A DNA stretch of 64,000 nt from Sphingosinicella sp. (GTDB taxonomy: Bacteria; Pseudomonadota; Alphaproteobacteria; Sphingomonadales; Sphingomonadaceae): the NCBI RefSeq assembly GCF_013911755.1, contig NZ_JACESP010000020.1:1-64000 (forward strand), written 5' to 3'. A model generated the notes under the pieces. The model was given only the letters and a program-made list of their open reading frames with translations. It was not told the origin of the DNA and did not search any database. The translations under genes and the position numbers were made by a program. Below are positions 28,792-40,900 of this stretch, in pieces (position 1 is the first letter of the stretch; each line of letters opens with the position of its first letter).

Positions 28792-28814
28792 ATCCCCGGT
28801 TCGATTCCGGGGAT
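28792..28814 (+). terminator. Hairpin between the EAL gene and the adhesin operon
   Basis: ATCCCCGG and CCGGGGAT form a perfect 8-pair stem around the loop TTCGATT. Only a weak T-rich run (GTGTTT) follows, so it could be an inefficient terminator or a leader structure. The loop also has the form of a tRNA T loop. Just upstream, GGAACGGTTC is repeated at 28763 and 28781. Confidence 0.4.
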
Positions 28815-28886
28815 GTCGTGTTTATGCGTTCTCTCGCGAAGTCGAACGGCAGTCGCACATAACAATAACAATGCTGCTGGTGAAAA

Positions 28887-29666
28887 ATGCCTCCGTTGCT
28901 TTACGAAGACCCCGTCCTTCTCCGGGGCGATCTCCACAAACACGCCGCACTCCTCGCCTGCGAAAGTTTTCAATTCGCGGCGAGCGTCGTGGCCGTTCCG
29001 CTGAACGCATCGGAATTCGCGCTCGCCGCGCGCTGCTATCCAATCGTGTTCGCCGACACCGAGACGACGGTGCCGCTGGCGGTGCTGGGACTTGGCGGCG
29101 ATTCCAATCTGTTCGTGGACGGCGAGGGCCGCTGGTCGGATGGCGCTTACGTGCCGGCCTATGTTCGGCGCTATCCGTTCCTGCCCGTGACCACACCGAA
29201 CAGCGACGCGCTGATGCTGGCGATCGATCGGCCGCGATTGATCGAGCGCGACGGCATGGTGCCAGCGGACGCGAATGGGCTTTTCGACGGCGACACCGCC
29301 TCCCCTCTTGCCGCGCGCGCGCTCGACTATTGCGAGCGCTATCACCGCGATCATTTGCGTACGGTGGAATTCGTGTCGGGTTTGCGGGAGCGCGATCTTC
29401 TCGAAACGCGGCGCGCCGATATCCACCTTCCCGACCAGTCGCAATTCCGGATCGACGGGTTTCGGATGATCGATCGCGCGAAGCTGCGTGCGCTTCCCGA
29501 CAATTGTCTGGGCGACTGGTTCCGCAAGGGCTGGCTCGATCTCGCCGCACTTGCCGAAACCTCTCAGGCGAACTGGCAGACGCTGCTCGATCGTCAGGCT
29601 GCGCGCGCTGCGGCGAACACACCGCCGGCACGCCAGCGATCAACAAGAAAGCGTGCCGATGCGTGA
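28887..29666 (+). CDS. SapC family protein
   Basis: A 259-residue protein of the SapC family, with conserved blocks such as VPLNASEFALAARCYPIVF, AYVRRYPFLP and the C-terminal LPDNCLGDWFRKGWLDL. SapC-type proteins are linked to surface-layer or outer-surface protein secretion in some Gram-negative bacteria, but their biochemistry is unknown. No signal peptide is visible. The stop overlaps the start of the TpsB gene (ATGCGTGA), so it heads a translationally coupled operon with the secretion pore and adhesin. That fits a role in making or presenting the adhesin. Confidence 0.85.
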   Translation: MPPLLYEDPVLLRGDLHKHAALLACESFQFAASVVAVPLNASEFALAARCYPIVFADTETTVPLAVLGLGGDSNLFVDGEGRWSDGAYVPAYVRRYPFLPVTTPNSDALMLAIDRPRLIERDGMVPADANGLFDGDTASPLAARALDYCERYHRDHLRTVEFVSGLRERDLLETRRADIHLPDQSQFRIDGFRMIDRAKLRALPDNCLGDWFRKGWLDLAALAETSQANWQTLLDRQAARAAANTPPARQRSTRKRADA

Positions 29667-31365
29667 TGTTCTCCCGCCGGCCGTGCTCGCGGTCCTGCTC
29701 TGCACCGCCCACGCAGCGGGGGCGCAGGTGACACCCGCCGATATTCCGCGCACCGCGGAGCCGCGGCCGCAGATGCCCGAGCCGATTCCCGAAGCCCGCG
29801 CGACCGCACCCGCGCCCGCGCCGCTGCTGCGTCAGCAGGTCGCGCCGGAAGCCGCCGCCGAAACACGATTCACATTCCGCACACTCGTGATCGACGGCGC
29901 ATCGGCGATTCCCGAAACCGACCTGCGGGCGCTGTGGCGGGCGGAGCCGGGCGAAGAGGTTGCCGTCAGCGCGATCTTCCAGTTCGCCGACGCCGTTACG
30001 CGCGCCTATGCGGCGGAGGGCTATCTCCTCTCCTTCGCGCTCGTTCCCGAGCAGGCGCTCTCCGAAGGCGTCGTGCGTATCCAGGTGATCGAGGGGCACG
30101 TCTCCGCGATCCGCGTGAAACGGAACGGCACGGTGCGCGAAATCCGCAGCGTGAGCGACGCAGCGGGCGAACTGCTCGCGGTGCGGACGGCGGCGCGCAT
30201 TCTCGAATCGCGCCCGCTGAAGGCAGAGGATCTGGAGCGCGCGCTGCTGCTGATGAACGACCTGCCGGGGCTCGCCGCGACATCGCAGCTCGCGCCATCA
30301 CCCGATACGCCGGGCACGTCGCTGCTCACGATCGATCTGTCGCACCGCGCCGTGCGCGCCGACGCGAGCTATACCAACATGATGTCGGGCGTGCTCGGCC
30401 GCGACATGCTGGGCGGCGGGCTGCGTTTCAGCGGCGACAGCGGCGAGGTGCGCCTGCGCGGATGGGCGAGCCCCGACGGCGACCGCTACCGCTCCTTCAC
30501 CGGCGAAGCGACCAAGTGGCTCGGCCCGAACGGTGTCCGCCTGGATGGGCGCGCGAGCTTTTCGTGGAGCCGGCCGATCGGCGAACTGCTCGAAGCGATC
30601 CGCTATCGCGGCGAGACACTGAACGTCGATCTCGGCATTGCGGTCCCGATCCGCCGTAGCCGCGCGAGCAACATCGGCCTCACCCTTGCCGGGCACGTGA
30701 TCGATTCCGATTCCACGGTTCTGCGCACGGCGTTCACGCGCGACCGGATGCGCACGGCGACCGTCGATCTCGATTTCGACTGGGCCGACACCGGCGGCGG
30801 CATCAATCTCGTTCGCGTCGGCGCGATCAAGGGCTTCTCCGGGCTCGGCGCAACGAGGGATGACGATCCGCTGCGCACGCGCATGAACGGCTCCGCGTCC
30901 TTCCTCAATGTCACGCTCTACGCGCAGCGCTATCAGCCGGTGGCGCGCGTGGCGGGCGGCGATTTCGGGATTGTCGCCAAGGGCTCCGGCCAATGGGCCG
31001 CGACCGATGCGCTGCTGAGCGCGGCGGAATGCAGCTATGGCGGCGCGGGCTTCGGGCGCAGCTACGACAGCGGCACGGTGAGCGCCGATCACTGCGTGAT
31101 GGGCGGGCTTGAAGCGCGCTGGCGGCGCGGGGTGGCGGGCAAGATCGGGGTCGGCGTTCACGGCTTCGTCGATGGCGGCATCGGCTGGCAGAAGGGACGC
31201 CTCGATACCGGCGAGGCGCGGCGTCATTCCGCGTCCTCGGCAGGCGGCGGCATTTCGGTGCAGATCGGGCCGCGCCTCACCGCGCAGGCGGAGGCCGCGC
31301 GCGGCCTTTCGGGGCCGACCGAGCGCAAATGGCGCGCCAATTTCTCGATCTCTCTCTCGCTATGA
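29659..31365 (+). CDS. TpsB outer-membrane transporter (ShlB/FhaC family)
   Basis: The 568-residue product from ATG 29659 has a signal peptide (ends AAGAQ) and a proline-rich linker. A POTRA region follows (FRTLVIDGASAIPETDLRAL, then VEGH-like VIEGHVSAIRV), and then a 16-strand barrel ending ISLSL. In Omp85-superfamily TpsB proteins a conserved VRGY loop plugs the pore; here the equivalent position reads GFGRSYDSG, a divergent form. It would export the giant TpsA protein encoded 560 bases downstream. The start overlaps SapC by eight bases and its end overlaps the next gene in ATGA. Confidence 0.92.
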   Translation: MRDVLPPAVLAVLLCTAHAAGAQVTPADIPRTAEPRPQMPEPIPEARATAPAPAPLLRQQVAPEAAAETRFTFRTLVIDGASAIPETDLRALWRAEPGEEVAVSAIFQFADAVTRAYAAEGYLLSFALVPEQALSEGVVRIQVIEGHVSAIRVKRNGTVREIRSVSDAAGELLAVRTAARILESRPLKAEDLERALLLMNDLPGLAATSQLAPSPDTPGTSLLTIDLSHRAVRADASYTNMMSGVLGRDMLGGGLRFSGDSGEVRLRGWASPDGDRYRSFTGEATKWLGPNGVRLDGRASFSWSRPIGELLEAIRYRGETLNVDLGIAVPIRRSRASNIGLTLAGHVIDSDSTVLRTAFTRDRMRTATVDLDFDWADTGGGINLVRVGAIKGFSGLGATRDDDPLRTRMNGSASFLNVTLYAQRYQPVARVAGGDFGIVAKGSGQWAATDALLSAAECSYGGAGFGRSYDSGTVSADHCVMGGLEARWRRGVAGKIGVGVHGFVDGGIGWQKGRLDTGEARRHSASSAGGGISVQIGPRLTAQAEAARGLSGPTERKWRANFSISLSL

Positions 31366-31895
31366 CCCGGAGCAAGGACCGCTTCATGATCGCGCTGCCC
31401 GCCATCCTCGTCGCACTCGCCGCCGCCGCGCCCGAAACACCAAAGGCCGACATCCACGGCGACTGGGTCGTGCAATGCACGGCGGCGGCGGACGTGCCGC
31501 CGTGCGAGATCGCGCAGGCCGCGACATCGAAGAGCACGGGCGAGCAGATCATGCGCGTCGCCTTCGCCTATCGCGGCAGCGGCGAACGCTATGCCGTGCA
31601 GATCCGTCTCCCGCTCGGCGTGCGGCTCACGCAGCCGCCATTGCTGCGCATCGACGAAACCAGCGATCTGGAAGGCTATGGCTACACGCGCTGCGACGCG
31701 GGCGGCTGCTACATCGAGCGCCTGCTCGGCACGCCGGAGATCGCACGGCTGCGCACGGCGAAGGCGGGTGCGCTCGCCGTTCTCGGCAGCGACGGCAAGC
31801 CGATGGTGCTGCCGCTTTCCTTCAACGGTTTCGCCGAGGCGCTCGATGCATCGGCAATCCAGAACACGGCGTGGGCGAAAGCCTCCAACCGCTGA
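31362..31895 (+). CDS. Invasion-associated locus B (IalB) family protein
   Basis: The 177-residue product has a signal peptide (VALAAAAPE) and the IalB pattern: GDWVVQCTAAADVPPCEIAQ with paired cysteines, a central ISL-like strand LPLGVRLTQPP, and a second cysteine pair YTRCDAGGCYIE. Two disulfides are therefore likely in the periplasm. IalB proteins affect erythrocyte invasion in Bartonella, but homologues are widespread and mostly unexplained. ATGA overlap with the TpsB stop ties it to this operon; an ATG at 31386 is an alternative start. It may act as a periplasmic helper for the adhesin. Confidence 0.88.
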   Translation: MTRSKDRFMIALPAILVALAAAAPETPKADIHGDWVVQCTAAADVPPCEIAQAATSKSTGEQIMRVAFAYRGSGERYAVQIRLPLGVRLTQPPLLRIDETSDLEGYGYTRCDAGGCYIERLLGTPEIARLRTAKAGALAVLGSDGKPMVLPLSFNGFAEALDASAIQNTAWAKASNR

Positions 31896-31924
31896 AAGAC
31901 CTAATAAGAAAAGAGGCATTCCCA

Positions 31925-34900
31925 ATGGCCCCGCGTTTCGTATTCGACAAGCGCCGCATCATTCTTGCGGGCACCAGCCTTGCCGCACTCGCGCTCGCGG
32001 GCGCGGCGCACGCGGGCCCCTCCGGCGGCACGGTGAGCACCGGTAGCGCATCGATCGCGGGCGACGGCACCGGCCACGTGACCGTGACGCAGACGAGCGA
32101 CCGCGCGATTCTCGATTGGAACAGCTTCTCGATCGGCACGGGCGAAAGCACGCGCTTCATCCAGCCGGGCAGTACCTCGGTCGCCGTGAACCGCGTGACG
32201 GGCGCCGACCCCTCCTCGATCCTCGGGAACCTGACCGCGAACGGGCGCGTCGTGCTCATCAACCGGAACGGCATCGCCTTCGGCAAGGATGCGACCGTGG
32301 ACGTGGGCGGGCTCGTCGCGACGACGGCGGACATCGACCGCCAGGCGTTCATGGCGACGGGATCGCTGAACTTTTCGGGCGGCAGCCTGCCCGCCGCATC
32401 GATCGTCAACGAAGGCCGCATCACCGTGCGCGACGCGGGGCTTGCCGCGCTGGTCGCGCCGCGCGTGCGCAACAGCGGCACGATCGTCGCCAACCTTGGC
32501 CGCGTCGCGCTGGGCGCAGGCACGGGATTCTCTGTCGATTTCTACGGCGACGGTCTGGTGTCGTTCGCGCCGGACGGCATTGTTGCGGCCACGATCGGCG
32601 ACGGCGGCTCCGCGCTTGTCGAGCACAGCGGCGTTATCGAGGCGAGCGGCGGCAAGGTGCTCTTGAGCGCGGCAGCCGCGCGCGATGTCGTCAACGCTTC
32701 GGTGAACGTGTCGGGCGTCGTGCGCGCGGACGGTATCAGCCGCAAGGGCGGCAGCATCGTGCTTTCGGGCTCGGGCAGCGTCACCGCGAACGGACGCATC
32801 ACCGCGGACAGCGACAAGCAGGCGGGCGGCACCATAGCGATCAGCGGCGGCAGCGTTTCGCTCGGCGGGCTGATCAGCGCCAGCGGCACGGACGGTGGCG
32901 CAATCGCGGTAGACGCGCAGGGATTGCTCTCGCTCGCGGAGACCGTGGCGGCGACCGGCCGTCTCGGCGACGGCGGCACGATCCGGTTCGACGCCGGACG
33001 CATCATCGAAACCACGACAGGCCGCAACGATGCCTCGGGCGCGATTCACGGCGGCGCGATCCGCGTCGTCACCGAAGGCGGGCTTGCCACATCGGGCACC
33101 TATCTGGCGGACGGCGTCTACGGGCGCGGCGGCCAGGTCGATCTCAGCGGCGCCAGCGTGTCGCTGCTCTCCACGCAGATCAGCGCACGCGGTCGGCTTG
33201 CGGGCGGGCTCGTGCGCGTCGGCGGCGCGTTTCAGGGCGGGAAGACGCCCGATCCTGCGCAGGCCTATCATTCGACGTTCCTCGGCCGATGGGGCGCGCG
33301 CGAAGCCCTGTCGAGCGCGGACACGCTGTTCGTGGGCAACGCGGCTGCGATCGATGTTTCGTCCTCGCGCGGCGACGGCGGCACGGCGGTGTTCTGGTCG
33401 GACACGCGCACGACGTTCCTGGGATCGGTCGACGCGCGCGGCGGGCGCGGCGGTTCGGTGGAAATCTCCTCCGCGGGCGATCTTCGCCAGGCCGCGCTCG
33501 ACTGGGTGCTGACCGGCGCGGGCGGGCACCTGCTGCTCGATCCGAAGAACATCGTGATCGGCACCGTCGACGATGTCAAAAGCTGGCAATATGCCGCCGT
33601 TCTCGGTGCGGTCTATGCGAACAGCAGCAATCCCGATGCATTCGAGAATTCCGTTGCGGCGGCGCTCGATACATTCGATTCGTTCGGATCGTCGGTGGCG
33701 CTCAATGCGGCCGGAACGCGCATGGCGGTCGGCGCGAGCGGAGACGACGGCGCGAACAATCTCACGACCAATGTGGGCGCCGTCTATCTGTTCAGCTTCA
33801 GCGACGGCGATTTCTCGAACGGCACGCTGACCAGCATCGTCGGCAAGGGCTATACAGGCGGCAAGAATATCGACGTCGCCGCACTCGCCGCTGCCGACGG
33901 ATTCGGTACGTCTGTCGCGCTGAATGCGACAGGCGATCTGCTCGCGGTCGGCGCCATCGGCGACGACGGGAAGAATGAAGACGCGAGCGGTTCGGGCGCT
34001 GCCTATCTGCTCCGTTTCGCGGACGGCAATTTCAGTGGCGGTACGCATGTCGGAACGATCGGCAGGAATTATAACGGCGCGGGCGACGTTGCCATCGCCG
34101 TTGAAGCCGACGCCGGCTTCGGACGCTCGGTCTCGCTGAACGGCGACGGCGACCTGCTTGCGATCGGCGCGTGGAACGACGACGGCTTCGGAAACGTTGC
34201 CGATAAATCGGGCGCGGCCTATCTCGTCCGCTTCGCCGGCACGGATTTCGGCGGCGGCACGCACGCCGGGACGGTGGGCTACGGCTATGCAGGGCCCGGC
34301 GATATTAATCTCGCGCTCGACGTCGGTGATTATCTCGGCGTCTCCGTCGCATTGAACGCTGCCGGTGATCGGCTCGCCATAGGCGCGCACGGGGACAACG
34401 GCTTCGGCAACAGCGCGGCGGAATCGGGCGCGATCCATGTGATCGGTTTTTCCGACACGAACTTCTCCGGCGGTACCAAGCTCGGCACCATCGGCAAGGG
34501 CTATACGGGTGCCGGAGATACGAATGTCTCTGCGATCGTCGGCGGCGACATGTTCGGGTACGCGGTCGCGATGAATGCGGACGGCACGCGCGTTGCCGGA
34601 ACCGCACTCGGCGACAATGCCGCGACGAACAATATGTCCAACTCGGGCGCCGTGCACCTGCTGTCGTTCGCGAACACCGATCTTTCCGGCGGCACCTACG
34701 AAGGCATCATCGGCAAGGGCTACACCGGCGGCAAGAACACCGACGTCGCCGATCTGGAAGCCGGCGACATGTTCGGCTTCGGCCTCGCGTTCAATGCGGC
34801 GGGCGACCGGCTGGCGGTCGGTGCTTACAGCGACGACGGCGGCACCAACAGCCTGAGCGGCGCGGGCGGCGTCTATCTGATGCGCTTCGCGGACGGCAAT

Positions 34901-37900
34901 TTTTCGGGCGGCGCGGTGGCGGGCGTGATCGGCCGGGATGCCTGGCGGACGGGCGACATCGATGTCGCGAACCTGCAGGCGAATGACCGGTTTGGCGATG
35001 CCGTCGCACTCAACGCCGAAGGAGACCGGCTCGCCATTGGTGCGCTGGCAGACAGCGGCGCACTCAACGACACGTCAAGCGCGGGTGCCGTGTATCTGTT
35101 CAGCTTCACGGACGGTGATTTTTCGGGCGGCACGCTCTCCGGGATCATCGGCAAGGGATATAGCGGCGGCAAGAATCTCGACATCGCACGGCTTCAGGTT
35201 GACGACAATTTCGGATCAACGGTTGCACTCAACGCAGCCGGAACACGGCTCGCGATCGGAGCCCTCAACGACGACGGCAGCGACGACTCCACCTCAAACG
35301 CGGGTGCCGTGTATCTGATTGATTTCAATGACGGTAACTTCTCGAACGGGAATGTCAGCGGGATCATCGGAAAAGGATATTCGGGCTTTAGCGGCGCCAA
35401 CGATCTTGACGTCGCCAGCCTCGAGGATAGCGACCGGTTCGGCCGCGCAGTCGCACTGAACGCCGCGGGCGATCGCATGGCTGTCGGGGTGACCGGTGAT
35501 GACGGATTCAACAACTCTGTCACAGATTCAGGAGCCGTACTTCTTTTCACGCTGGGAAGCAGTGCGTCCCTGACGGGTACGATCGGTGCCGGTTATGCCG
35601 GACCCGATGATTTGAATGTTGCGCTTGCGGCCGGTGACCAGATCGGCGTTTCAATATCACTGAACGCGGCAGGAGACCGTCTCGCCGTCGGCACGATCGT
35701 CGACGATGCAAGTGACGACCTGACAAGCAATGCTGGTGCAGTCTATCTGTTTTCCTTCACCGACGCTGATTTCGCTGGCGCTTCGCATGTCGGTACGATC
35801 GGCAAGGGCTATGCAGGCGGCGGCGATGTTTCCCTGGCGCTGGATGCAAACGACTCCTTCGGAATAAGCGTATCCCTGAACGCGGCGGGCGACCGGCTTG
35901 CAGTTGGCGCATTTGGCGATGCCGGCAATGGCAACGCTGCAGCGAACGCGGGTGCGGTATACCTCTTCAGCTTTACCGACAGGAACTTTTCCGGCGGCGC
36001 AGTCTCCGCAAAGATCGGCAGCAGCTACACTGGCGGCAAGAATCTGGGCTTATCCAACCTGGAGGCAAATGACCGGTTCGGCATATCAGTCGCGTTGAAT
36101 GCCGCGGGCGACCGGCTTGCCGTCGGCACGTTCCTGGATGGCGGCGCGTCAAATGGGGCTGCAAGTTCCGGCGCCGTCTATCTGTTCCGCTTCACCGATG
36201 GTGATTTCAGCGGTGGCCGGCTCTCGGGCATTTTCGGCAAGGGCTATGGACGAAACCGCGATCTCGCGCTCAATCCCACACCGGACACTGCGGACCAATT
36301 CGGCATATCCGCAGCGCTAAACGGCGCGGGTGACCGGCTAGCGGTTGGGGCTTTCGGGGACCATGGTGCCGAGGGCGGGACAACGCCCTACGGCGCCATC
36401 TATCTGTTCAGCTTCAGCGACGACCAGTTCTCGGACGGTGCGCTCGAAGCCATTGTCGGCAAGGGTTATACGGGCGGGAAGAATATCAATCTCGCGTCGC
36501 TTGAATCGGGCGACGGGTTCGGCTTTTCCGTCGCGCTGAACGATACCGGCAATCGCATGGCGGTTGGCGCGTGGGGGGATGACGGTTTCGCAAACGGCGT
36601 GGCGGGATCGGGTGCCGTGCATTTGTTCAGTTTCACTGACAGCACGTTTTCCAACGGTGTGCAGTCAGGGACCATCGGCACGGGCTATGTCGGCGTCGGA
36701 GACATTAATGTTGCGCTTGGCTCCAGCGACTCCCTGGGTTCGGCCGTCGCGCTGAACGCGGCGGGTGATCGGCTAGCGGTGGGTGCTTATCTCGATGATG
36801 GAAGTACCAACGCCACGACAAATTCGGGCGCGGTTTACCTGTTCCGCTTCACCGACACGGATTTTGGCGGCGGGTCTCACGCCGGCACCATCGGGAGCGG
36901 ATATGCCGGCGTCAGCGGAATGCCGACGCTTGAAGACAGCGACTATTTCGGCATTTCTGTCGCGCTGAACGCGGCCGGCGATCGGCTCGCCGTCGGCGCC
37001 TCGGGCGATGACGGCGCGGGCAACGCGGCGAGTGCCTCCGGCGCGGTGTATCTGTTCACCTTTACCGATGCGGATTTTGGCGGCGGTACCTCCGCCGCGA
37101 GGATCGGTACGGGCTATTCCGGCGGAAAGAATCTCAATCTCATCCCGCTCGAAGCTGGCGACCAGCTTGGCCGATCAGTCGCTTTCAATGGCGATGGCAA
37201 TTATCTGGCCGTGGGCGCCAATCTGGACGATGGTTTCAGCAACGCAGTGCAGAACGCGGGCGCTGTTTACCTATTCAGCTTCACCGACACGAGTTTTTCG
37301 GGTGCGGCGCACAAAGGCACGATCGGTGCGGGCTACACGGGCACGTGGGACACGAATATCGTGCTCGACGTGGATGATAATTTCGGCGTGTCGGCGACGC
37401 TGAGCGCGGACGGCCTGCGGCTGGCGGTGGGGGCGAACGGAGATGACGGCGCAAGCAACGCCATCTCCAACAGCGGTGCCGTCTATTTGTTCTCGACCGA
37501 ACGGCCGAGCGCGTTTTCCTATGCCGACCATCCGGATGCCACCGTCAACATTTCGGCAACGTCGCTCGCCGCGCTGCTTGCCGCCGGCACCAACCTGACG
37601 CTGCAGGCATCGAACGACATCACCGTCTCGGCGGCAGTGACGGTGGACAACGCGCTTGGCGACGGCGGCGATCTGACGCTGCAGGCGGGGCGCAGCGTGC
37701 TCCTCAATGCAAGCATCGCCACCGACAACGGCGACCTGACGCTGATCGGGAACGATAGGCTGGCGAACGGCGTGGTCGATGCCTACCGCGACAGCGGAAC
37801 CGCAGCCATTACCATGGGCGTGGGCACGACGATCACCGCAGGCACCGGCAGCGTCTCCATCGATCTGCGCGACGGCGCGGGGAAAACCAATACCGCTGCC

Positions 37901-40900
37901 GGCGACATCACGCTGCGCGCGATCACGGCAGGCGCGCTCACCGTGACGAACGCCAGCACGGCGGGCGACATCCTGCTCAGCGGCAACATCACCACGAGCG
38001 GCGCGCAGCACTATACGTCCGAACGCGACGTGAAGCTTGCGGCGAGCACGACCATCGCGGTGTCGGGTGCGGCGACGCTCGGTATCGACGCCGCGCGGCA
38101 GCTTCTTCTCGACGATGCCTCGAAGATCGAGAACACATACAGCGGCGGCCTGACGCCGTTCGACGCCATCGTCATCGAGGTGAACCGGCGCGCTATCGCC
38201 GCGACCGGCTCGCTTGCGGGCATCCAGATGGACGCTGCCGCCGTCATCCGCACCGCCGCCGGGGGCGCGGGCGCGATCAATCTCTCAGCACGCGGCGGCG
38301 CCACTGATGGGCGCGGCATCAACATGATCGGCGCCTCCAGGATCGAATCGCTCGGATCGGGCAAGATCACGCTGAACGGCACGGGCGGCGGCGGCACGGG
38401 CGGAACCGCTTACGGCGTGTTCCTGACCCAGTCGTCGGAGATCATCGGCACGGACGGCGACATAGAGATCATCGCCGAATCGACGGGAACCGGCCCGGCG
38501 CCGGGGATGCACGTGTTCAACGGTTCGCAGGTGCGCACGACGGGTACGGGCGACATCACGCTGCAGGGCACCGCCTCCGCCGCCGGTGCAGGCGTATGGA
38601 TATCGGGGAGCGGCGCCAGCGTGCACACGGCTTCGGGCGATATCACCATCAACGCGGCCAGCGCCGTCGGCGGCAACCCGGATTTCGAGATCGCCTCCGG
38701 GGGATCGCTGGGCGTCTCCGGCACGAACGACATCACGATCAACGCAGACACGGTTGCATTCATGGCCGCGGTTTCCGGAAACGGCATCCTCACCATCCGG
38801 CCGCGCACGGACGGGCGAACCATCGGGCTCGGCGCGGGCGCGGGCGACCTATCGCTGAGCGTGTCATCGCTCTCCAACATCCAGAACGGCTTCTCCGAAA
38901 TCGTCATCGGCAATGCGGATGCAGGGGCAATCACGGTTGGCAGCGGCCTCACGACCTTCAACGACAGGCTGCGCATCGTGGGCGGCAGCACGCTTGCGAT
39001 CGGTGGCGGGATCGATGTGGGCCTCAACCGCCTGACGCTCGACATCGCAGGCGGAACGACGCAGACCGCAGCGATCTCCGCCGAGCAGCTCCTGCTGCTG
39101 GGCGCGGACAGCGACTACACGCTGGACCATGCGGACAACGCTGTCGGCTTCCTCGCCGCCGATATCGGGACGGGCGCGCTCGTGCTCAATCACGGTGCGG
39201 CGACCGGTCTTAATGTCGGCAGCTTCGGCGGGGTGGACGGCATCACCGCAGGCAGCGCGTCCGTAACCACGACTGATGCTTCCGGCGTGATCTCCATCGA
39301 GCAGGACGTGACCACAAGCGGCGCGCAGAGCTTCACATCCGAACTCGCATCGATCGATGTCAAATCCGGGGTGCATCTCCTCGTCACGGGCAAGGCGACA
39401 CTCTCCCTCACGGCGGGCACCCAGATCGCCATTTTCGAAGCCACGCTGGAGAACAGCTACGCGGGTGACGGCGCCGCCTTCGATGCCATCTCGGTGACGG
39501 CAAACAACGATGGAATCGCATTCGCCAGGCCGGATGGCCGCAGGAATACCGGGCTCTTTGCCTTCGATGCGCTGATCCGGACCGCGGCGGGAGGCGGCGG
39601 CGGCATTGCGCTCTTCGGGCGCGCAGGCACCGGCACGCTCGATGCGATCGGCGTGGATATCGACGGCAGCACGATCCAATCGCTCGGCGCCGGGGCGATC
39701 GAGATCGAAGGGCACGGCGGCGCGGGCGCTGTCGGCGGCGGCAAATCCGGTGTCCTCGTTCACGATACGGCGACAACGCCGGTCGGCGCGCGCATCGAAA
39801 GCAATCTCGGCGCGATCACGATCACCGGCACGGCGGGCAATGCGACGGTGGGCGACGACAATGTCGGCGTCGCCATCATCCAGAATTCGTCGGTCGCCTC
39901 CACCTCGAGCAATTCCAGCGCGGGCACCGTGGCGATCATCGGCACGGGCGGCGGCACGGGAACCTCCGGCGGCAATCATGGCGTACTTCTTGATGGCGCG
40001 CTTGCGCTCTCGAGCAATGGCGCGAACATCAGCATCACCGCCACAGGCGGCATCCCGGCCTCCGGCACGAACAATGACGGCCTCCGCCTCGCGGGAACCG
40101 GAACCGTGGTCCAATCCGGCACCGGCGAAATCGTGATCGCGGCGGCAGCCGGAACCGATGGCCTCGACTTCGACAACCTCGCCGGAAGCAATGCCTTGGA
40201 CGCCGGTTCGGGCCGCTGGATCCTGTATCTGGGGAACCCCGACGACAGCGTGTTCGGTGGCCTCGCCAGCGGCAGCCTGCCGATCTGGGGGCAGACGATC
40301 GGAACACTCCCCCCCGCATCCGTTGGAGCCGGAAACCGTCACGTCTTCGCCTTCGCTCCCACACTGATGGCGAGCACGGACTTCGAGGACGACAAAGTCT
40401 ACGGCGAAACCTATTCTTGGCCGACGCTCGTGCTCGGCACGCACTATGCGCTTGATGGCCTCGTCGACGCATCGGCCTACGGCGATATCTGGACACAGGA
40501 GACGCTCGCAACGATCGGCCTCTCCGGCGCGCCCATACTGAGTTCGGCGGGCACCGCAGCCGCCGCGAACGTCGCCGGTTCGCCTTACAGCATCAGCATT
40601 GCCAACGGCACGCTGGCAAGCAGCGCCGGCTATACGTTCGGCACCCCCTCCTCCACCGGCGCGCTCACCGTGACGCGGAAAGCGCTCACCCTCGCCGGTG
40701 TGACCGCCGCGGGCAAGACGTATGACGGCAATGCCGACGCCGACCTTTCCGGCGGCACGCTGGGCGGCGTGGTGGGCAGCGACGATGTCGCGTTCGTCGC
40801 CGGATCGGGCACGTTCGCGAGCCGCAATGTTGGCACCTGGAGCATCACCGCCACAGGATACACGCTGTCGGGTGTGGATGCGGGCAACTACACGCTGACG

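Noticed and set aside
32116-33978. A 620-codon Arg-rich frame within the adhesin gene
   Set aside because: Same-strand shadow of the TPS domain in another frame, without start site or domain.
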